NCBI GenBank assembly: GCA_030682475.1
Contig: JAUXOA010000077.1
Coordinates: forward strand, 44,794-108,793
DNA length: 64,000 nt
DNA from: Rhodoferax sp.
Lineage (GTDB): Bacteria > Pseudomonadota > Gammaproteobacteria > Burkholderiales > Burkholderiaceae_C
Direction of reading: 5' to 3'
Part shown: in pieces, positions 37,994 through 47,079 of the stretch
How the letters are laid out: each line of letters opens with the position of its first letter
Position numbering within the stretch: the stretch's first letter is position 1
The notes under the pieces: model-generated
Databases searched by the model: none
Told to the model about the DNA's origin: nothing
What the model saw: the letters and a program-made list of their open reading frames with translations, nothing else
Translations under genes and position numbers: made by a program

Positions 37994-38516
37994 GGCTAGT
38001 ATTCCTTCAATTCAAATAACAAACATGCTCTTGACGAGCCTTTGATACCAGAACTGACGCTTTGAATTGAGGAGGAACTGCCGGAGAACAGAGACTCAAA
38101 CGATGAGTCCAAGTGTAGGCGCGTGGAGGGGAGCGAGTCGCTTGGGTTGTGGGTATGCTATTAAATTAATAGCTGGTTGCGCCCGTCGTGCGGGCGCAGA
38201 TGGCCGATCCATGCCAAAAAACGGGGCGAAAACGCACCGCAGGCAATTATCAATCAGGCTCATTAACACAAACATCTCGCTTCATTCCGTTCACAGACAG
38301 GCTGTCTGTGAACTTGGGGTATTCCGTATCAGTGTTTCAAGGCGTCGTCTTGACCGTTTATTTTGCAGGCCACCGCAAGCATCTGGCTTGCGATTTGCGT
38401 GCATTGGCAAACGGCGGTATCGACCTGCTAGTGGGGCTGGTGATGGTGGGTGGACTAAACTCCACGTAACTGCAAGTTAACCTCCAGTTAAATCAACCAC
38501 TTACAGCGCATCGCTA
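37994..38516. promoter_or_regulatory. rne/rluC divergent leader region
   Basis: This 523-base gap has no convincing gene; short open frames inside it have low-complexity, family-less translations. It holds an AT-rich palindrome GCTATTAAATTAATAGC (38157-38173), a GC hairpin GCGCCCG-TCGTG-CGGGCGC (38179-38197) and a perfect 25-base dyad at 38289-38313. It must contain the promoters for both genes; no strong -35/-10 pair was picked out. Confidence 0.6.
38289..38313. repeat. Perfect 25-base dyad, possible operator
   Basis: Arms GTTCACAGACAG and CTGTCTGTGAAC are exact inverted copies of 12 bases around a single G. With a one-base centre it cannot form a normal RNA hairpin loop without opening, so a protein-binding operator is more likely than a terminator. 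It lies about 205 bases before rluC and 295 bases before rne. Confidence 0.6.
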
Positions 38517-39536
38517 GTGAAACACATTATAGGGGGCAATCCAGCCCCGCAGGTGCCACAGGTCAAAACCCTACTCGTAGATGAAGATTCTGCGGGTCAA
38601 CGACTGGACAATTTCCTGATGCGTCATCTCAAGGGCGTACCCAAAACCCACGTTTACCGCATCATCCGCAGTGGTGAAGTCAGGGTCAACAAAGGCCGGG
38701 CGTCCGCTGATTCCCGGGTGGCGGCGGGCGATACCGTGCGCCTGCCACCCCTACGCATTTCTGAGCGGGTGGCTGAAAAAACGCAAGCGATGGCAGACAG
38801 TGTGGCGCGTGGCGCACCGGCGCGTGAGTTTGCGGTTCTGTTTGAAGATGACTGTTTGCTCGCCATTGACAAACCGGCAGGTGTCGCGGTTCATGGCGGA
38901 TCGGGTGTCAGTTTTGGTGTGATCGAACAATTGCGCATGGCCAGACCGCAGGTCAAATTTCTGGAACTGGTGCACCGGCTGGACCGGGACACCAGCGGTA
39001 TTTTGTTAATTGCCAAAAAGAGAAGCGCCCTCAAAAACCTGCAAAACCAGTTTCGCGAACGGGAAACCGGCAAGACTTATCTGGCGCTGGTCGCAGGGCG
39101 CTGGCCGGCTAACAAAAAGGTACTGGACAAACCCTTGCACAAATACCTGCTGCCCGACGGCGAGCGCCGCGTCAAGGTGGTGACCAGGGATAATCCAGAC
39201 GGCATGCCTTCCGTCACCCTGGTGAAAGTCCGGGACGTGATGGTCGCCGGTTTTACTTTGCTCGAAGTCACCATCAAGACCGGGCGCACCCATCAGATCC
39301 GCGTTCATCTCGCGAGCGAGGGCTTCCCCATTGCAGGCGATGACAAATACGGTGATTTTGAGCTGAACAAGGCGCTGCTGCGGCCTGGGGCATCGCCCTC
39401 CCTCAAGCGCATGTACCTGCACGCGTGGCGCTTGCAGTTCAATCATCCGGCCAGCGGCGAACGCGTGGAATTGCTGGCCCCTTTACCCTCTGCTCTGGAA
39501 GCGTTTTCTACCCATGCTGCCCCCACCCCATCCTGA
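38517..39536 (+). CDS. rluC: 23S rRNA pseudouridine synthase RluC
   Basis: 339 residues from GTG 38517. An S4 RNA-binding domain (about 25-85, GQRLDNFLMRHL...VYRIIRSGEVRVNKGR) precedes the catalytic domain, whose active Asp lies in HRLDRDTSGILLIAKK. RluC modifies U955, U2504 and U2580 of 23S rRNA in E. coli. Divergent placement next to rne is the classic arrangement. It overlaps the next gene by 23 bases. Confidence 0.95.
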   Translation: MKHIIGGNPAPQVPQVKTLLVDEDSAGQRLDNFLMRHLKGVPKTHVYRIIRSGEVRVNKGRASADSRVAAGDTVRLPPLRISERVAEKTQAMADSVARGAPAREFAVLFEDDCLLAIDKPAGVAVHGGSGVSFGVIEQLRMARPQVKFLELVHRLDRDTSGILLIAKKRSALKNLQNQFRERETGKTYLALVAGRWPANKKVLDKPLHKYLLPDGERRVKVVTRDNPDGMPSVTLVKVRDVMVAGFTLLEVTIKTGRTHQIRVHLASEGFPIAGDDKYGDFELNKALLRPGASPSLKRMYLHAWRLQFNHPASGERVELLAPLPSALEAFSTHAAPTPS

Positions 39537-40200
39537 TTTGCCAACATCCCGGCAGTTTGACTTGATTGCCTTTGACTGGGACGGCACGCTGTTTGATTCC
39601 ACTGCCATCATCACGCGCTGCATTCAGAGCGCGGTGCGTGACGTGGGCGGCGCCGTGCCGAGTGACCGGGATGCGGCCTATGTCATCGGGATGGGCTTGA
39701 TGCAGGCGCTGGCGCACGCTGCACCCGATGTGCCCGCAGACAAATATCCCGAGCTCGGTGCGCGTTACCGTCACCATTACATCGCCCACCAGAACGACAT
39801 CAGCCTGTTTGATGGAGTTTTGCTCATGCTGGCGGATTTGAAAGCACGCCAGCACGTGCTGACGGTGGCCACGGGAAAAAACCGGCATGGTCTGGATCAA
39901 GTCCTGCAGGCGGTGGAACTCCAGGGCATGTTCGATGGTTCGCGCACGGCGGATGAAACGGCCGGCAAGCCGGATCCACGCATGTTGCAGGAGTTGATGC
40001 GCGAGTTTGGTGTGAACCCCGCGCGCACGTTGATGATTGGCGACACCACGCATGACTTGCAAATGGCGCTCAACGCCGGGTGTCCCAGTGTGGGTGTGAG
40101 CTACGGCGCGCACGAACCCGACGCGTTCCCGGCCCTGAAGCCCCGCTACGTGGCCCATTCCGTGCGCGACCTGCACGACTGGCTGCTGGTCAACGCCTGA
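39514..40200 (+). CDS. HAD-superfamily phosphatase (Gph-like)
   Basis: 228 residues from an ATG inside the end of rluC. The HAD motifs are FDWDGTLFDS (nucleophile Asp), LTVATGKNR, KPDPRM and MIGDTTHDLQMA. It is close to phosphoglycolate phosphatases but the substrate is not fixed by sequence. It lies in a run rluC-HAD-Rieske-sppA that is probably co-transcribed. Confidence 0.9.
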   Translation: MLPPPHPDLPTSRQFDLIAFDWDGTLFDSTAIITRCIQSAVRDVGGAVPSDRDAAYVIGMGLMQALAHAAPDVPADKYPELGARYRHHYIAHQNDISLFDGVLLMLADLKARQHVLTVATGKNRHGLDQVLQAVELQGMFDGSRTADETAGKPDPRMLQELMREFGVNPARTLMIGDTTHDLQMALNAGCPSVGVSYGAHEPDAFPALKPRYVAHSVRDLHDWLLVNA

Positions 40201-40205
40201 AAGGC

Positions 40206-40583
40206 ATGAGCCCCAGCATGACGCAGACAATTCCCCTGTGCAACTCGGCCGATCTGGTCAATAGCGCCGAAGCCGTAGCGTTTGACGTGCTCTATCACGG
40301 CCAGGATTGCCGCGCTTTTGCCATTCGTTACCAGGACCAGGTGCATGCTTACCTGAACCGTTGCGCCCATGTGCCGATGGAGATGGATTACCTGGTGGAC
40401 CGTTTTTTTGACAGCACTGGCGACTGGCTGATGTGCGCCACGCATGGCGCCACTTATCAGCCGCAGACCGGTGCCTGCCGCAGTGGCCCCTGTCTGGGTG
40501 GCTTGATCAAGATTGAGCTGTCCGAGCTGGACGGCGTCGTGCACTGGCATACTGCCCCTAACCTGAAACCCTTAGAGTTTTGA
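40206..40583 (+). CDS. Rieske [2Fe-2S] ferredoxin-like protein
   Basis: 125 residues from ATG 40206; ATG 40218 is equally possible. The cluster ligands are CAH in LNRCAHVPMEMD and CATH in DWLMCATHGATYQP, the C-x-H and C-x-x-H pattern of soluble Rieske proteins. The ferredoxin-like domain is stand-alone. The partner oxygenase or reductase is unknown. The following gene starts 2 bases after its stop. Confidence 0.88.
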   Translation: MSPSMTQTIPLCNSADLVNSAEAVAFDVLYHGQDCRAFAIRYQDQVHAYLNRCAHVPMEMDYLVDRFFDSTGDWLMCATHGATYQPQTGACRSGPCLGGLIKIELSELDGVVHWHTAPNLKPLEF

Positions 40584-40584
40584 A

Positions 40585-41655
40585 ATGACCGAACCCCTTA
40601 TTCCCGAAAAATCCCCCGAGCAATTCGGTCCAACGCCTGCACCAGATTTCACATCAAATCAGACTGCATCCCCTGTCAATAGTGAGAAGTTCGCTGCAAA
40701 AAACGGAGCAAAAGAGGGGCACTCCGAGGGCCCGGGCTGGGAGCGCGCCACACTGGAAAAACTGGCCTTTGCCGCGCTCAATGAGCAGCGGCTGGCACGC
40801 CGCTGGCGTACTTTTGTGCGCTTGTCCTGGCTGGTTTTTTTTGTTCTTCTGGTCTGGTTTGTGATGAGTCGCAGTGGTGTTTCCAAGGACGCATCGACGC
40901 CGCACACCGCAGTGGTGGAGATCAAGGGTGAGATAGCCTCCGGGGCAGAAGCCAGCGCAGAACTGATTGTGGCCGCCTTGCGCGGCGCGTTTGAAGACGA
41001 AGGCGCGCAGGCAGTGGTCCTGCTGATCAACTCTCCGGGCGGCAGCCCGGTACAGGCCGGCATCATTAACGACGAGATCAAACGTCTCAAGGTCAAACAC
41101 AAGAAGCCAGTGTATGCCGTGGTCGAAGAGTACTGTGCTTCCGCAGCCTATTACATCGCGGTGGCGGCTGACAAGATTTTTGTCGACAAGGCCAGCATTG
41201 TGGGTAGCATCGGCGTGCTGATGGACGGTTTTGGCTTTACCGGCCTGATGGATAAACTGGGTGTGGAGCGTCGTCTCATGACGGCGGGCGAAAACAAAGG
41301 TTTTCTGGACCCCTTCAGCCCGCAAACCGAGAAACAGCGGGTTTTTGCACAGACCATGCTGGACCAGATTCACAGGCAGTTCATCGCCGTGGTCAAGGCC
41401 GGTCGTGGCACCCGGCTGAAGGAAACACCCGAGACTTTCAGCGGCCTGTTCTGGAGCGGTCAGCAGGCGATTGAACTCGGACTGGCTGACCAGTTGGGCA
41501 ACCTTGACTTTGTGGCGCGTGAAGTGGTCAAGGCCGAAGAAATCATCGACTACACCCGCCGTGACAATGTGGCGGAGCGATTGGCCAAGCGTTTTGGTGC
41601 GTCTATTGGCGAAGGCGCGGTGCGCGCCATCAAGTCGATTCCTGCACTGCGATAA
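40585..41655 (+). CDS. sppA: Signal peptide peptidase SppA-like S49 serine protease
   Basis: 356 residues. A disordered N-terminus of about 70 residues precedes one transmembrane helix (about 78-97). The S49 domain shows VVEIKGEI, LLINSPGGSPVQAG, VVEEYCASAAYYIAVAADKI with the catalytic Ser, and SIVGSIGVL. It is the short, single-domain form that cuts residual signal peptides in the membrane. It ends a co-directional run that meets the methyltransferase gene head-on 6 bases later. Confidence 0.92.
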   Translation: MTEPLIPEKSPEQFGPTPAPDFTSNQTASPVNSEKFAAKNGAKEGHSEGPGWERATLEKLAFAALNEQRLARRWRTFVRLSWLVFFVLLVWFVMSRSGVSKDASTPHTAVVEIKGEIASGAEASAELIVAALRGAFEDEGAQAVVLLINSPGGSPVQAGIINDEIKRLKVKHKKPVYAVVEEYCASAAYYIAVAADKIFVDKASIVGSIGVLMDGFGFTGLMDKLGVERRLMTAGENKGFLDPFSPQTEKQRVFAQTMLDQIHRQFIAVVKAGRGTRLKETPETFSGLFWSGQQAIELGLADQLGNLDFVAREVVKAEEIIDYTRRDNVAERLAKRFGASIGEGAVRAIKSIPALR

Positions 41656-41661
41656 ACAGTT

Positions 41662-42456
41662 TCATCGTCCCAGAGCAAACACCGCCGGAGTCGAGTTGTC
41701 CAGGGGTGAGGTCTTCTGCCGCCAGTTTTTGATGCTGTCGCTGCGGCAGACACCCCGACTCAGGGTGAGCCCGCTGCACACGGCCAGCCGGGTGTTGTGT
41801 TGCAACGTTTGCAGCAGCGTCTGCAGCATGGCGGCATTGCGATAGGGCGTTTCAATGAAGAGCTGGGTCTGCCCGGTTTTCAGCGCCAATGACTCCAGTT
41901 CCCGGACGCGCTGGGCACGTTCTGTGGCGTCTTGCGGCAGGTAACCCGCAAACGCAAAATTCTGGCCATTGAGCCCGCTGGCGGCCAGCGCCAGCAAAAG
42001 CGAGACCGGGCCGGTCAGGGGAATCACCTCAATCCCCATATCATGGGCCGCGCGTACCACTGATGAGCCTGGGTCGGCCACGGCGGGCATGCCGGCTTCG
42101 CTGACCAGTCCCACGTCATGTCCGTCCAGTGCTGGAGTCAGCAAATGGCGAGCGTCAAAGTTGCCCGTGTGATCTCCTTTTTTATGCACTTCGCGTGGCA
42201 GCTCCTGAAGATTCAGTGCCTGGAGTGGACTGCGCAGGGGAGCGATTTCATTCACGCGTTTAAGGTAAGCGCGCGCCGATTTGGCGTTTTCGCAGACCCA
42301 ATACTGCAATCTTGACGCCACGCTCAAGGTGCCCCAGGGCATCGTGTTTTGAAGGTCCATCTCGCTGTCGCAGCCGAAATCAAGAGGAGCTGGAATCAGG
42401 TAAAGACGGCCGCTTGGGGCCTGCGCGGAGTTTTGGGGTGTTGATGTTATGGTCAT
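41662..42456 (-). CDS. RsmI-like SAM-dependent methyltransferase (tetrapyrrole methylase family)
   Basis: 264 residues from the ATG at 42456. Family motifs are RLYLIPAPLDFG, VGLVSEAGMPAVADPGSSVV, VIPLTGPVSLLLALAASGLNGQNFAFAGYLP and FIETPYRN. This is the RsmI-related subfamily found beside maf in Comamonadaceae; a separate canonical rsmI probably exists elsewhere. Its start overlaps the maf stop by 4 bases. The exact methylation target is uncertain. Confidence 0.85.
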   Translation of the reverse strand: MTITSTPQNSAQAPSGRLYLIPAPLDFGCDSEMDLQNTMPWGTLSVASRLQYWVCENAKSARAYLKRVNEIAPLRSPLQALNLQELPREVHKKGDHTGNFDARHLLTPALDGHDVGLVSEAGMPAVADPGSSVVRAAHDMGIEVIPLTGPVSLLLALAASGLNGQNFAFAGYLPQDATERAQRVRELESLALKTGQTQLFIETPYRNAAMLQTLLQTLQHNTRLAVCSGLTLSRGVCRSDSIKNWRQKTSPLDNSTPAVFALGR

Positions 42457-43046
42457 AGCACTCTGATGCCGGCGGCTTGAATCATGCGGCAGGTGCGGAT
42501 CAGCGGCAGGCCCACCAGCGCGGTTGGGTCATCGTTGTCAATGGCCTCCAGCAAAGCAATGCCAAGACCTTCGCTTTTGGCGCTGCCGGCGCAGTCGTAA
42601 GGCGCCTCCGCGCGCAGGTAGGTTTCGATCTCATAGTCTGTGAGTTGGCGAAACTTCACGTTGACCTGGGCCAGATCCATCTGCGCAAACCCGGTCTCAA
42701 GACACACCACCGCCACCGCCGTCTGGAAAATAACGGTTTTCCCGCGCATTTGTTGCAACTGTGCGACGGCGTGCGCGTGGTTGCCCGGCTTGCCCAGGGC
42801 TTGGCCGTCCAGATCGGCCACCTGGTCCGAGCCAATCACCACGCAGGCTGGAAATTGCGCGGCCACGGCACGCGCCTTGGCCATCGCCAGCCGACAGGCC
42901 AGTTGCTTCGGCGTTTCAGTGGCCTGCGGTGTTTCGTCGACGTCGGGTGCGGCGACTTCAAACGGAATGCGCAGTCGCTTGAGCAGTTCACGGCGGTAGG
43001 GCGAGGTCGAGCCCAGGACGAGTTTTCGGTGAGTAGGTTCAGACAT
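42453..43046 (-). CDS. Maf-like nucleotide pyrophosphatase
   Basis: 197 residues. It opens KLVLGSTSPYRRELLKRL, the Maf signature, with DETP and VVIGSDQVADLDGQ further on. The pattern suits the YceF (m7GTP) subgroup, a housecleaning enzyme that hydrolyses modified NTPs, but subgroup is inferred. It is divergent from yceD across 25 bases, the usual order maf-yceD-rpmF-plsX. Confidence 0.9.
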   Translation of the reverse strand: MSEPTHRKLVLGSTSPYRRELLKRLRIPFEVAAPDVDETPQATETPKQLACRLAMAKARAVAAQFPACVVIGSDQVADLDGQALGKPGNHAHAVAQLQQMRGKTVIFQTAVAVVCLETGFAQMDLAQVNVKFRQLTDYEIETYLRAEAPYDCAGSAKSEGLGIALLEAIDNDDPTALVGLPLIRTCRMIQAAGIRVL

Positions 43047-43071
43047 AGCGTGATTCTCTTACACTGCGGGC

Positions 43072-43623
43072 ATGAAACAAGAGTCTATTACCCCCCGTCT
43101 GGACGTTAAGGCGTTTGCGCAGTCTGCCAGTGCCATCGCCGGCCATGATTTGCTATCGAAATACGAGCGTTTGATGCAGGAAACAAAAGGGCTAGGGGCT
43201 GAAAGCGTACTTAACTGGTCAGCGCACGGGGAGGTTCGGGTCGATCAAGCGGGCGCCGAGCAGGTCTGGCTGCATTTGACGGTGGATGCCAGTTTGCCCT
43301 TGACGTGCCAGCGCTGCCTGAGTCTGGTGGACATCGCGGTGGCCGCGCGCCGGTCTTTCCGTTTTGTTGACAGCGAAGAAGCGGCCGAGGCGCAGGACGC
43401 GGAGGCGGAGGAGGACGTGCTGGCCCTGAGCCTGGACTTCTTCAACTTGCCTGGCCTGATCGAAGACGAGGTGCTGATGGCCTTGCCGGTGGTGCCACGT
43501 CATGAAGAGTGCCCAGTTGAGGTCAAGCTGGCAGCGGTGGACCCGGGTTTTGACACTGCATTGATTGAAAAACGCAATCCTTTCGCGGTGTTGGCCAAGC
43601 TGCAGGGCTGCAAATCCGCTTAA
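43072..43623 (+). CDS. yceD: YceD/DUF177 protein, 23S rRNA accumulation factor
   Basis: 183 residues. The core DUF177 motif is LPLTCQRCLSLVDI, with an acidic stretch (EEAAEAQDAEAEEDVL) and the terminal NPFAVLAKL. YceD is needed for 23S rRNA accumulation in E. coli and is almost always next to rpmF, as here. Confidence 0.92.
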   Translation: MKQESITPRLDVKAFAQSASAIAGHDLLSKYERLMQETKGLGAESVLNWSAHGEVRVDQAGAEQVWLHLTVDASLPLTCQRCLSLVDIAVAARRSFRFVDSEEAAEAQDAEAEEDVLALSLDFFNLPGLIEDEVLMALPVVPRHEECPVEVKLAAVDPGFDTALIEKRNPFAVLAKLQGCKSA

Positions 43624-43638
43624 AGCGGCGTGATACGC

Positions 43639-43644
43639 TATAAT
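43639..43644 (+). promoter_or_regulatory. Putative -10 box for rpmF
   Basis: A perfect TATAAT lies about 90 bases before rpmF, just after yceD. No good -35 was found at the right spacing. The leader contains a small hairpin GTTGCG-GTCTT-CGCAAC at 43694-43710. Confidence 0.45.
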
Positions 43645-43731
43645 GGAAGGCTTCGCGCGGAGTGAAAAGCCGCGTGTTCCACTAACCCAAGATGTTGCGG
43701 TCTTCGCAACCTACACGTCAAGGAGCAGATC

Positions 43732-43914
43732 ATGGCTGTCCAACAGAATAAAAAATCACCTTCCAAGCGCGGTATGCACCGTTCGCACAATGCGCTGGTC
43801 GTGCCCGGCATTGCGCTTGAGTCCACCACGGGTGAAACCCATCTGCGTCACCATATCAGCCCCAATGGCTTTTACCGTGGCCGTCAAGTGCTCAAGACCA
43901 AGTCTGAAGCTTGA
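43732..43914 (+). CDS. rpmF: 50S ribosomal protein L32
   Basis: 60 residues, [20 protein letters not shown] at the start, as in L32. It has no cysteines, so it is the zinc-free form. A strong ribosome site (AAGGAGCAG) precedes the ATG. A terminator follows at 43930. Confidence 0.97.
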   Translation: MAVQQNKKSPSKRGMHRSHNALVVPGIALESTTGETHLRHHISPNGFYRGRQVLKTKSEA

Positions 43915-43929
43915 TCGTTCTCATTAAGC

Positions 43930-43972
43930 CAAGGCCCGAGGCTACCGTGTTTGTAGCGTCGGGCCTTTGTTT
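43930..43972 (+). terminator. Intrinsic terminator after rpmF
   Basis: AAGGCCCGA pairs with TCGGGCCTT, extended by CTAC/GTAG inside, followed by TTGTTTT. It lies between rpmF and plsX and may be partly read through to feed the fab genes. Confidence 0.85.
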
Positions 43973-44020
43973 TGATGCTTCCGGTACCCGCTTGCCACTT
44001 GTTTGCTTGCACTATTTCCC

Positions 44021-45070
44021 ATGATCACTATCGCTGTCGACTGCATGGGAGGAGATTATGGCCCCGGTGTCACGCTGCCTGCCTGCCGCAATTTTCTGGA
44101 CAGCCACGCCGACGCGCAGTTGCTCCTGGTGGGCTTGCCGGACAGCCTGAACGCATTTTCCCATCTGCGTGCCAAAGTCATTGTGGCCAGCCAGGTCGTC
44201 GACATGCACGATCCACTCGAAGTGGCCCTGCGACGAAAAAAAGACTCTTCCATGCGAGTGGCCATCCAGCAGGTCAAGGATGGTGCGGCGCAGGCGGTCG
44301 TGTCGGCCGGCAACACCGCTGCGCTGATGGCCATTTCACGCTATTTGCTCAAAACCCTGGATGGCATTGACCGCCCGGCAATCGCCGGGCAAATTCCCAA
44401 TGCCAAGGGTCAGGCCACCACAGTGCTGGACATGGGCGCCAACGTCGATTGCACGGCCGAGCACTTGCTGCAGTTCGCCGTGATGGGCTCCGCCCTGGTG
44501 TCGGTTCTGAGTGGCAACGACAATCCCACGGTGGGTTTGCTCAATATTGGCGAAGAGGCCATTAAAGGCAATGAAGTCATCAAAAAAGCAGGTGAATTGC
44601 TTCGGGCTGCTTCCAAAGCGGGTGACTTTAATTTTTATGGAAATGTCGAAGGCAATGATATTTTCAAAGGAACTGCCGACATTGTGGTGTGTGATGGTTT
44701 TGTCGGCAATGTCGCCTTGAAAGCCAGTGAAGGTTTGGCGACGATGATTGTTGATTTTTTAAAGATTGAGTTTTCCCGTAATATTTTTACAAAAATGTCG
44801 GCAATTGCTGCTTACCCCATCATATCCGCGCTTAAAAAGCGGATGGATCACCGACGCTACAACGGTGGCGCCTTACTTGGCCTGCGCGGCCTGGTGTTCA
44901 AGAGCCATGGCTCAGCCGATGAGCTGGCGTTTGAATACGCTTTGAAGCGGGCGTATGATGCAGCCCGGAACAACTTGCTTGACCGTGTTCGAGTCCGGAT
45001 TGCTCATACTGCGCCTTTGTTGGTCGCCAGCGAGTCATTCGCACTGCCTAATGCGGTCGCACACGCCTGA
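44021..45070 (+). CDS. plsX: Phosphate acyltransferase PlsX
   Basis: 349 residues from ATG 44021. The start [14 protein letters not shown] is the PlsX hallmark; [24 protein letters not shown] and [17 protein letters not shown] follow. PlsX makes acyl-phosphate from acyl-ACP for phospholipid synthesis. It opens the fatty-acid gene run, with fabH 3 bases downstream. Confidence 0.97.
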   Translation: MITIAVDCMGGDYGPGVTLPACRNFLDSHADAQLLLVGLPDSLNAFSHLRAKVIVASQVVDMHDPLEVALRRKKDSSMRVAIQQVKDGAAQAVVSAGNTAALMAISRYLLKTLDGIDRPAIAGQIPNAKGQATTVLDMGANVDCTAEHLLQFAVMGSALVSVLSGNDNPTVGLLNIGEEAIKGNEVIKKAGELLRAASKAGDFNFYGNVEGNDIFKGTADIVVCDGFVGNVALKASEGLATMIVDFLKIEFSRNIFTKMSAIAAYPIISALKKRMDHRRYNGGALLGLRGLVFKSHGSADELAFEYALKRAYDAARNNLLDRVRVRIAHTAPLLVASESFALPNAVAHA

Positions 45071-45073
45071 TCA

Positions 45074-46051
45074 ATGAGACGCTATTCACGCATCACCGGT
45101 ACCGGCAGCTATCTTCCACCGCGACGACTGAGCAATGCCGATCTGGTAGCAGAACTTGCGGCCAAAGGTGTTGAAACTTCGGACGAATGGATTGTTGAGC
45201 GCACCGGGATTCGGGCGCGTCATTTTGCTGCGCCAGAGGTTTGCAGCAGCGATCTGGGCCTGGAGGCGGCGCGCCGGGCTTTGCAGGCGGCCGGCGCCCT
45301 GGCCACAGATATTGACCTGATCATCGTCGCCACCTCCACGCCCGATATGGTGTTCCCCTCGACCGCCTGCATTTTGCAGAACAAGCTGGGGGCCAATGGC
45401 TGCGCGGCGTTCGACGTGCAAGCCGTGTGCAGTGGTTTTATTTATGCGCTGACCATTGCCGACGCGATGATCCGGACCGGTGCCGCCAGCAAGGCGCTGG
45501 TTATTGGCGCAGAAGTCTTTTCACGCATTCTTGATTTCAAGGACCGGACCACTTGCGTGCTGTTTGGTGATGGCGCCGGTGCCGTGGTGCTGGAAGCGTC
45601 TGATACCCCCGGCATTCTCGCCAGCGATTTGCATGCGGACGGCAAGCATGTTGGCATTTTGTGTGTGCCGGGCCATGTGTCGGGTGGCAATGTGCTGGGC
45701 CACCCGCTGCTCAAAATGGATGGCCAGGCCGTGTTCAAACTGGCTGTGGGTGTGCTCGATGAAGCCGCCCGCGCCACACTGGCGAAGGCGGGTAAAACAG
45801 CGGCTGATATTGACTGGCTGATTCCACACCAGGCCAATATTCGCATCATGCGGAGCACCGCCAGAAAGCTCAAACTGTCAATGGACAAAGTCATCGTGAC
45901 GGTGGACCAGCATGGCAATACCTCCGCTGCTTCTATTCCGCTAGCGCTGGACGCCGGGGTGCGCGCTGGCCGCGTCAAACCCGGTCAGTTGCTCCTGCTC
46001 GAAGGTGTGGGCGGTGGTTTCACCTGGGGTGCAGTGCTATTGCAACTGTAG
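45074..46051 (+). CDS. fabH: 3-oxoacyl-ACP synthase III
   Basis: 325 residues. The catalytic triad is visible: Cys in [13 protein letters not shown], His in [10 protein letters not shown] and Asn in [13 protein letters not shown]. FabH condenses acetyl-CoA with malonyl-ACP to start fatty-acid chains. It lies between plsX and fabD. Confidence 0.97.
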   Translation: MRRYSRITGTGSYLPPRRLSNADLVAELAAKGVETSDEWIVERTGIRARHFAAPEVCSSDLGLEAARRALQAAGALATDIDLIIVATSTPDMVFPSTACILQNKLGANGCAAFDVQAVCSGFIYALTIADAMIRTGAASKALVIGAEVFSRILDFKDRTTCVLFGDGAGAVVLEASDTPGILASDLHADGKHVGILCVPGHVSGGNVLGHPLLKMDGQAVFKLAVGVLDEAARATLAKAGKTAADIDWLIPHQANIRIMRSTARKLKLSMDKVIVTVDQHGNTSAASIPLALDAGVRAGRVKPGQLLLLEGVGGGFTWGAVLLQL

Positions 46052-46113
46052 CTAAAAGTGCAGGCGAAGCAAGGGCCTGAGCCTTATTTAACTGTGATTC
46101 TTACAATAAGCGC

Positions 46114-47079
46114 ATGACACCTTTTGCTTTCGTTTTCCCCGGTCAGGGCTCCCAGTCCGTCGGTATGCTGGACGCGTGGGGCGATCATCCAGTGGTGCTT
46201 GAAACGCTCAAGGAAGCCTCTGATGCTTTGGGCGAAGATGTGGCCAAGCTTATCCGGTGCGGTCCCAAAGAAGCGCTGACTCTGACGACCAATACCCAGC
46301 CTGTGATGCTGGTAGCAGCGGTGGCGGCGTACCGGGTCTGGCTGGCTGAGACGGGCGTTGCGCCCAGCGCGGTGGCGGGACATTCGCTGGGTGAATATTC
46401 GGCCCTGGTGGCCGCCGGTGTGCTGACGCTGACGCAGGCCACCCCGTTGGTGCGTTTCAGAGCCCAGGCGATGCAGGAAGCGGTGCCGGTAGGCACCGGT
46501 GCCATGGCTGCCATTCTGGGCATGGACGCTACAAAAGTGATAGCCTACTGCGCAGAGGTGACGCGGCAATTTGGCGAAAATTCATCTGAAGTGGTGGAGG
46601 CTGTCAACTTCAATGATCCGGTTCAAACCGTCATTGCGGGCAGCAAAGCCGCGGTTGACAAAGCCTGTGAGATTTTGAAAGCCAACGGTGCCAAGCGGGC
46701 GTTGCCGCTGTCCGTGTCTGCTCCTTTTCACTCCAGTTTGATGAAACCGGCTGCAGAAAGACTCAAGGAAAAACTGGAATCTGTCGAGTTTTTGCCCCCG
46801 CAAATCGTGTTGATCAACAATGTTGACGTCGCGGTTGAGGTCGATGCTGATCGTATTCGCGACGCGCTGTACCGCCAGGCCTTCGGGCCGGTGCGTTGGG
46901 TGGAGTGCGTGCAGGCGATGAAGGCGCGCGGATTGACTGCGATCGTGGAATGCGGTCCGGGCAAGGTGCTGGCCAGCATGGTCAAACGCATAGACCCCGA
47001 ATTGAACGGCATGGCGCTGTTGGACCCGGCCAGTCTGGCCGATGTGAAAAGCGTACTTTGGGGTGCAGAGCATGAGTGA
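46114..47079 (+). CDS. fabD: Malonyl-CoA:ACP transacylase
   Basis: 321 residues. FVFPGQGSQSVGML opens the protein and the nucleophile elbow is GHSLGEYSALVAAG. FabD loads malonyl onto ACP. Its stop overlaps the fabG start by 8 bases. Confidence 0.97.
   Translation: MTPFAFVFPGQGSQSVGMLDAWGDHPVVLETLKEASDALGEDVAKLIRCGPKEALTLTTNTQPVMLVAAVAAYRVWLAETGVAPSAVAGHSLGEYSALVAAGVLTLTQATPLVRFRAQAMQEAVPVGTGAMAAILGMDATKVIAYCAEVTRQFGENSSEVVEAVNFNDPVQTVIAGSKAAVDKACEILKANGAKRALPLSVSAPFHSSLMKPAAERLKEKLESVEFLPPQIVLINNVDVAVEVDADRIRDALYRQAFGPVRWVECVQAMKARGLTAIVECGPGKVLASMVKRIDPELNGMALLDPASLADVKSVLWGAEHE

Noticed and set aside
38067..38480. Small open frames in the rne-rluC gap (137 and 93 codons)
   Set aside because: No family features, no good start context, and they overlap palindromes and leader elements.
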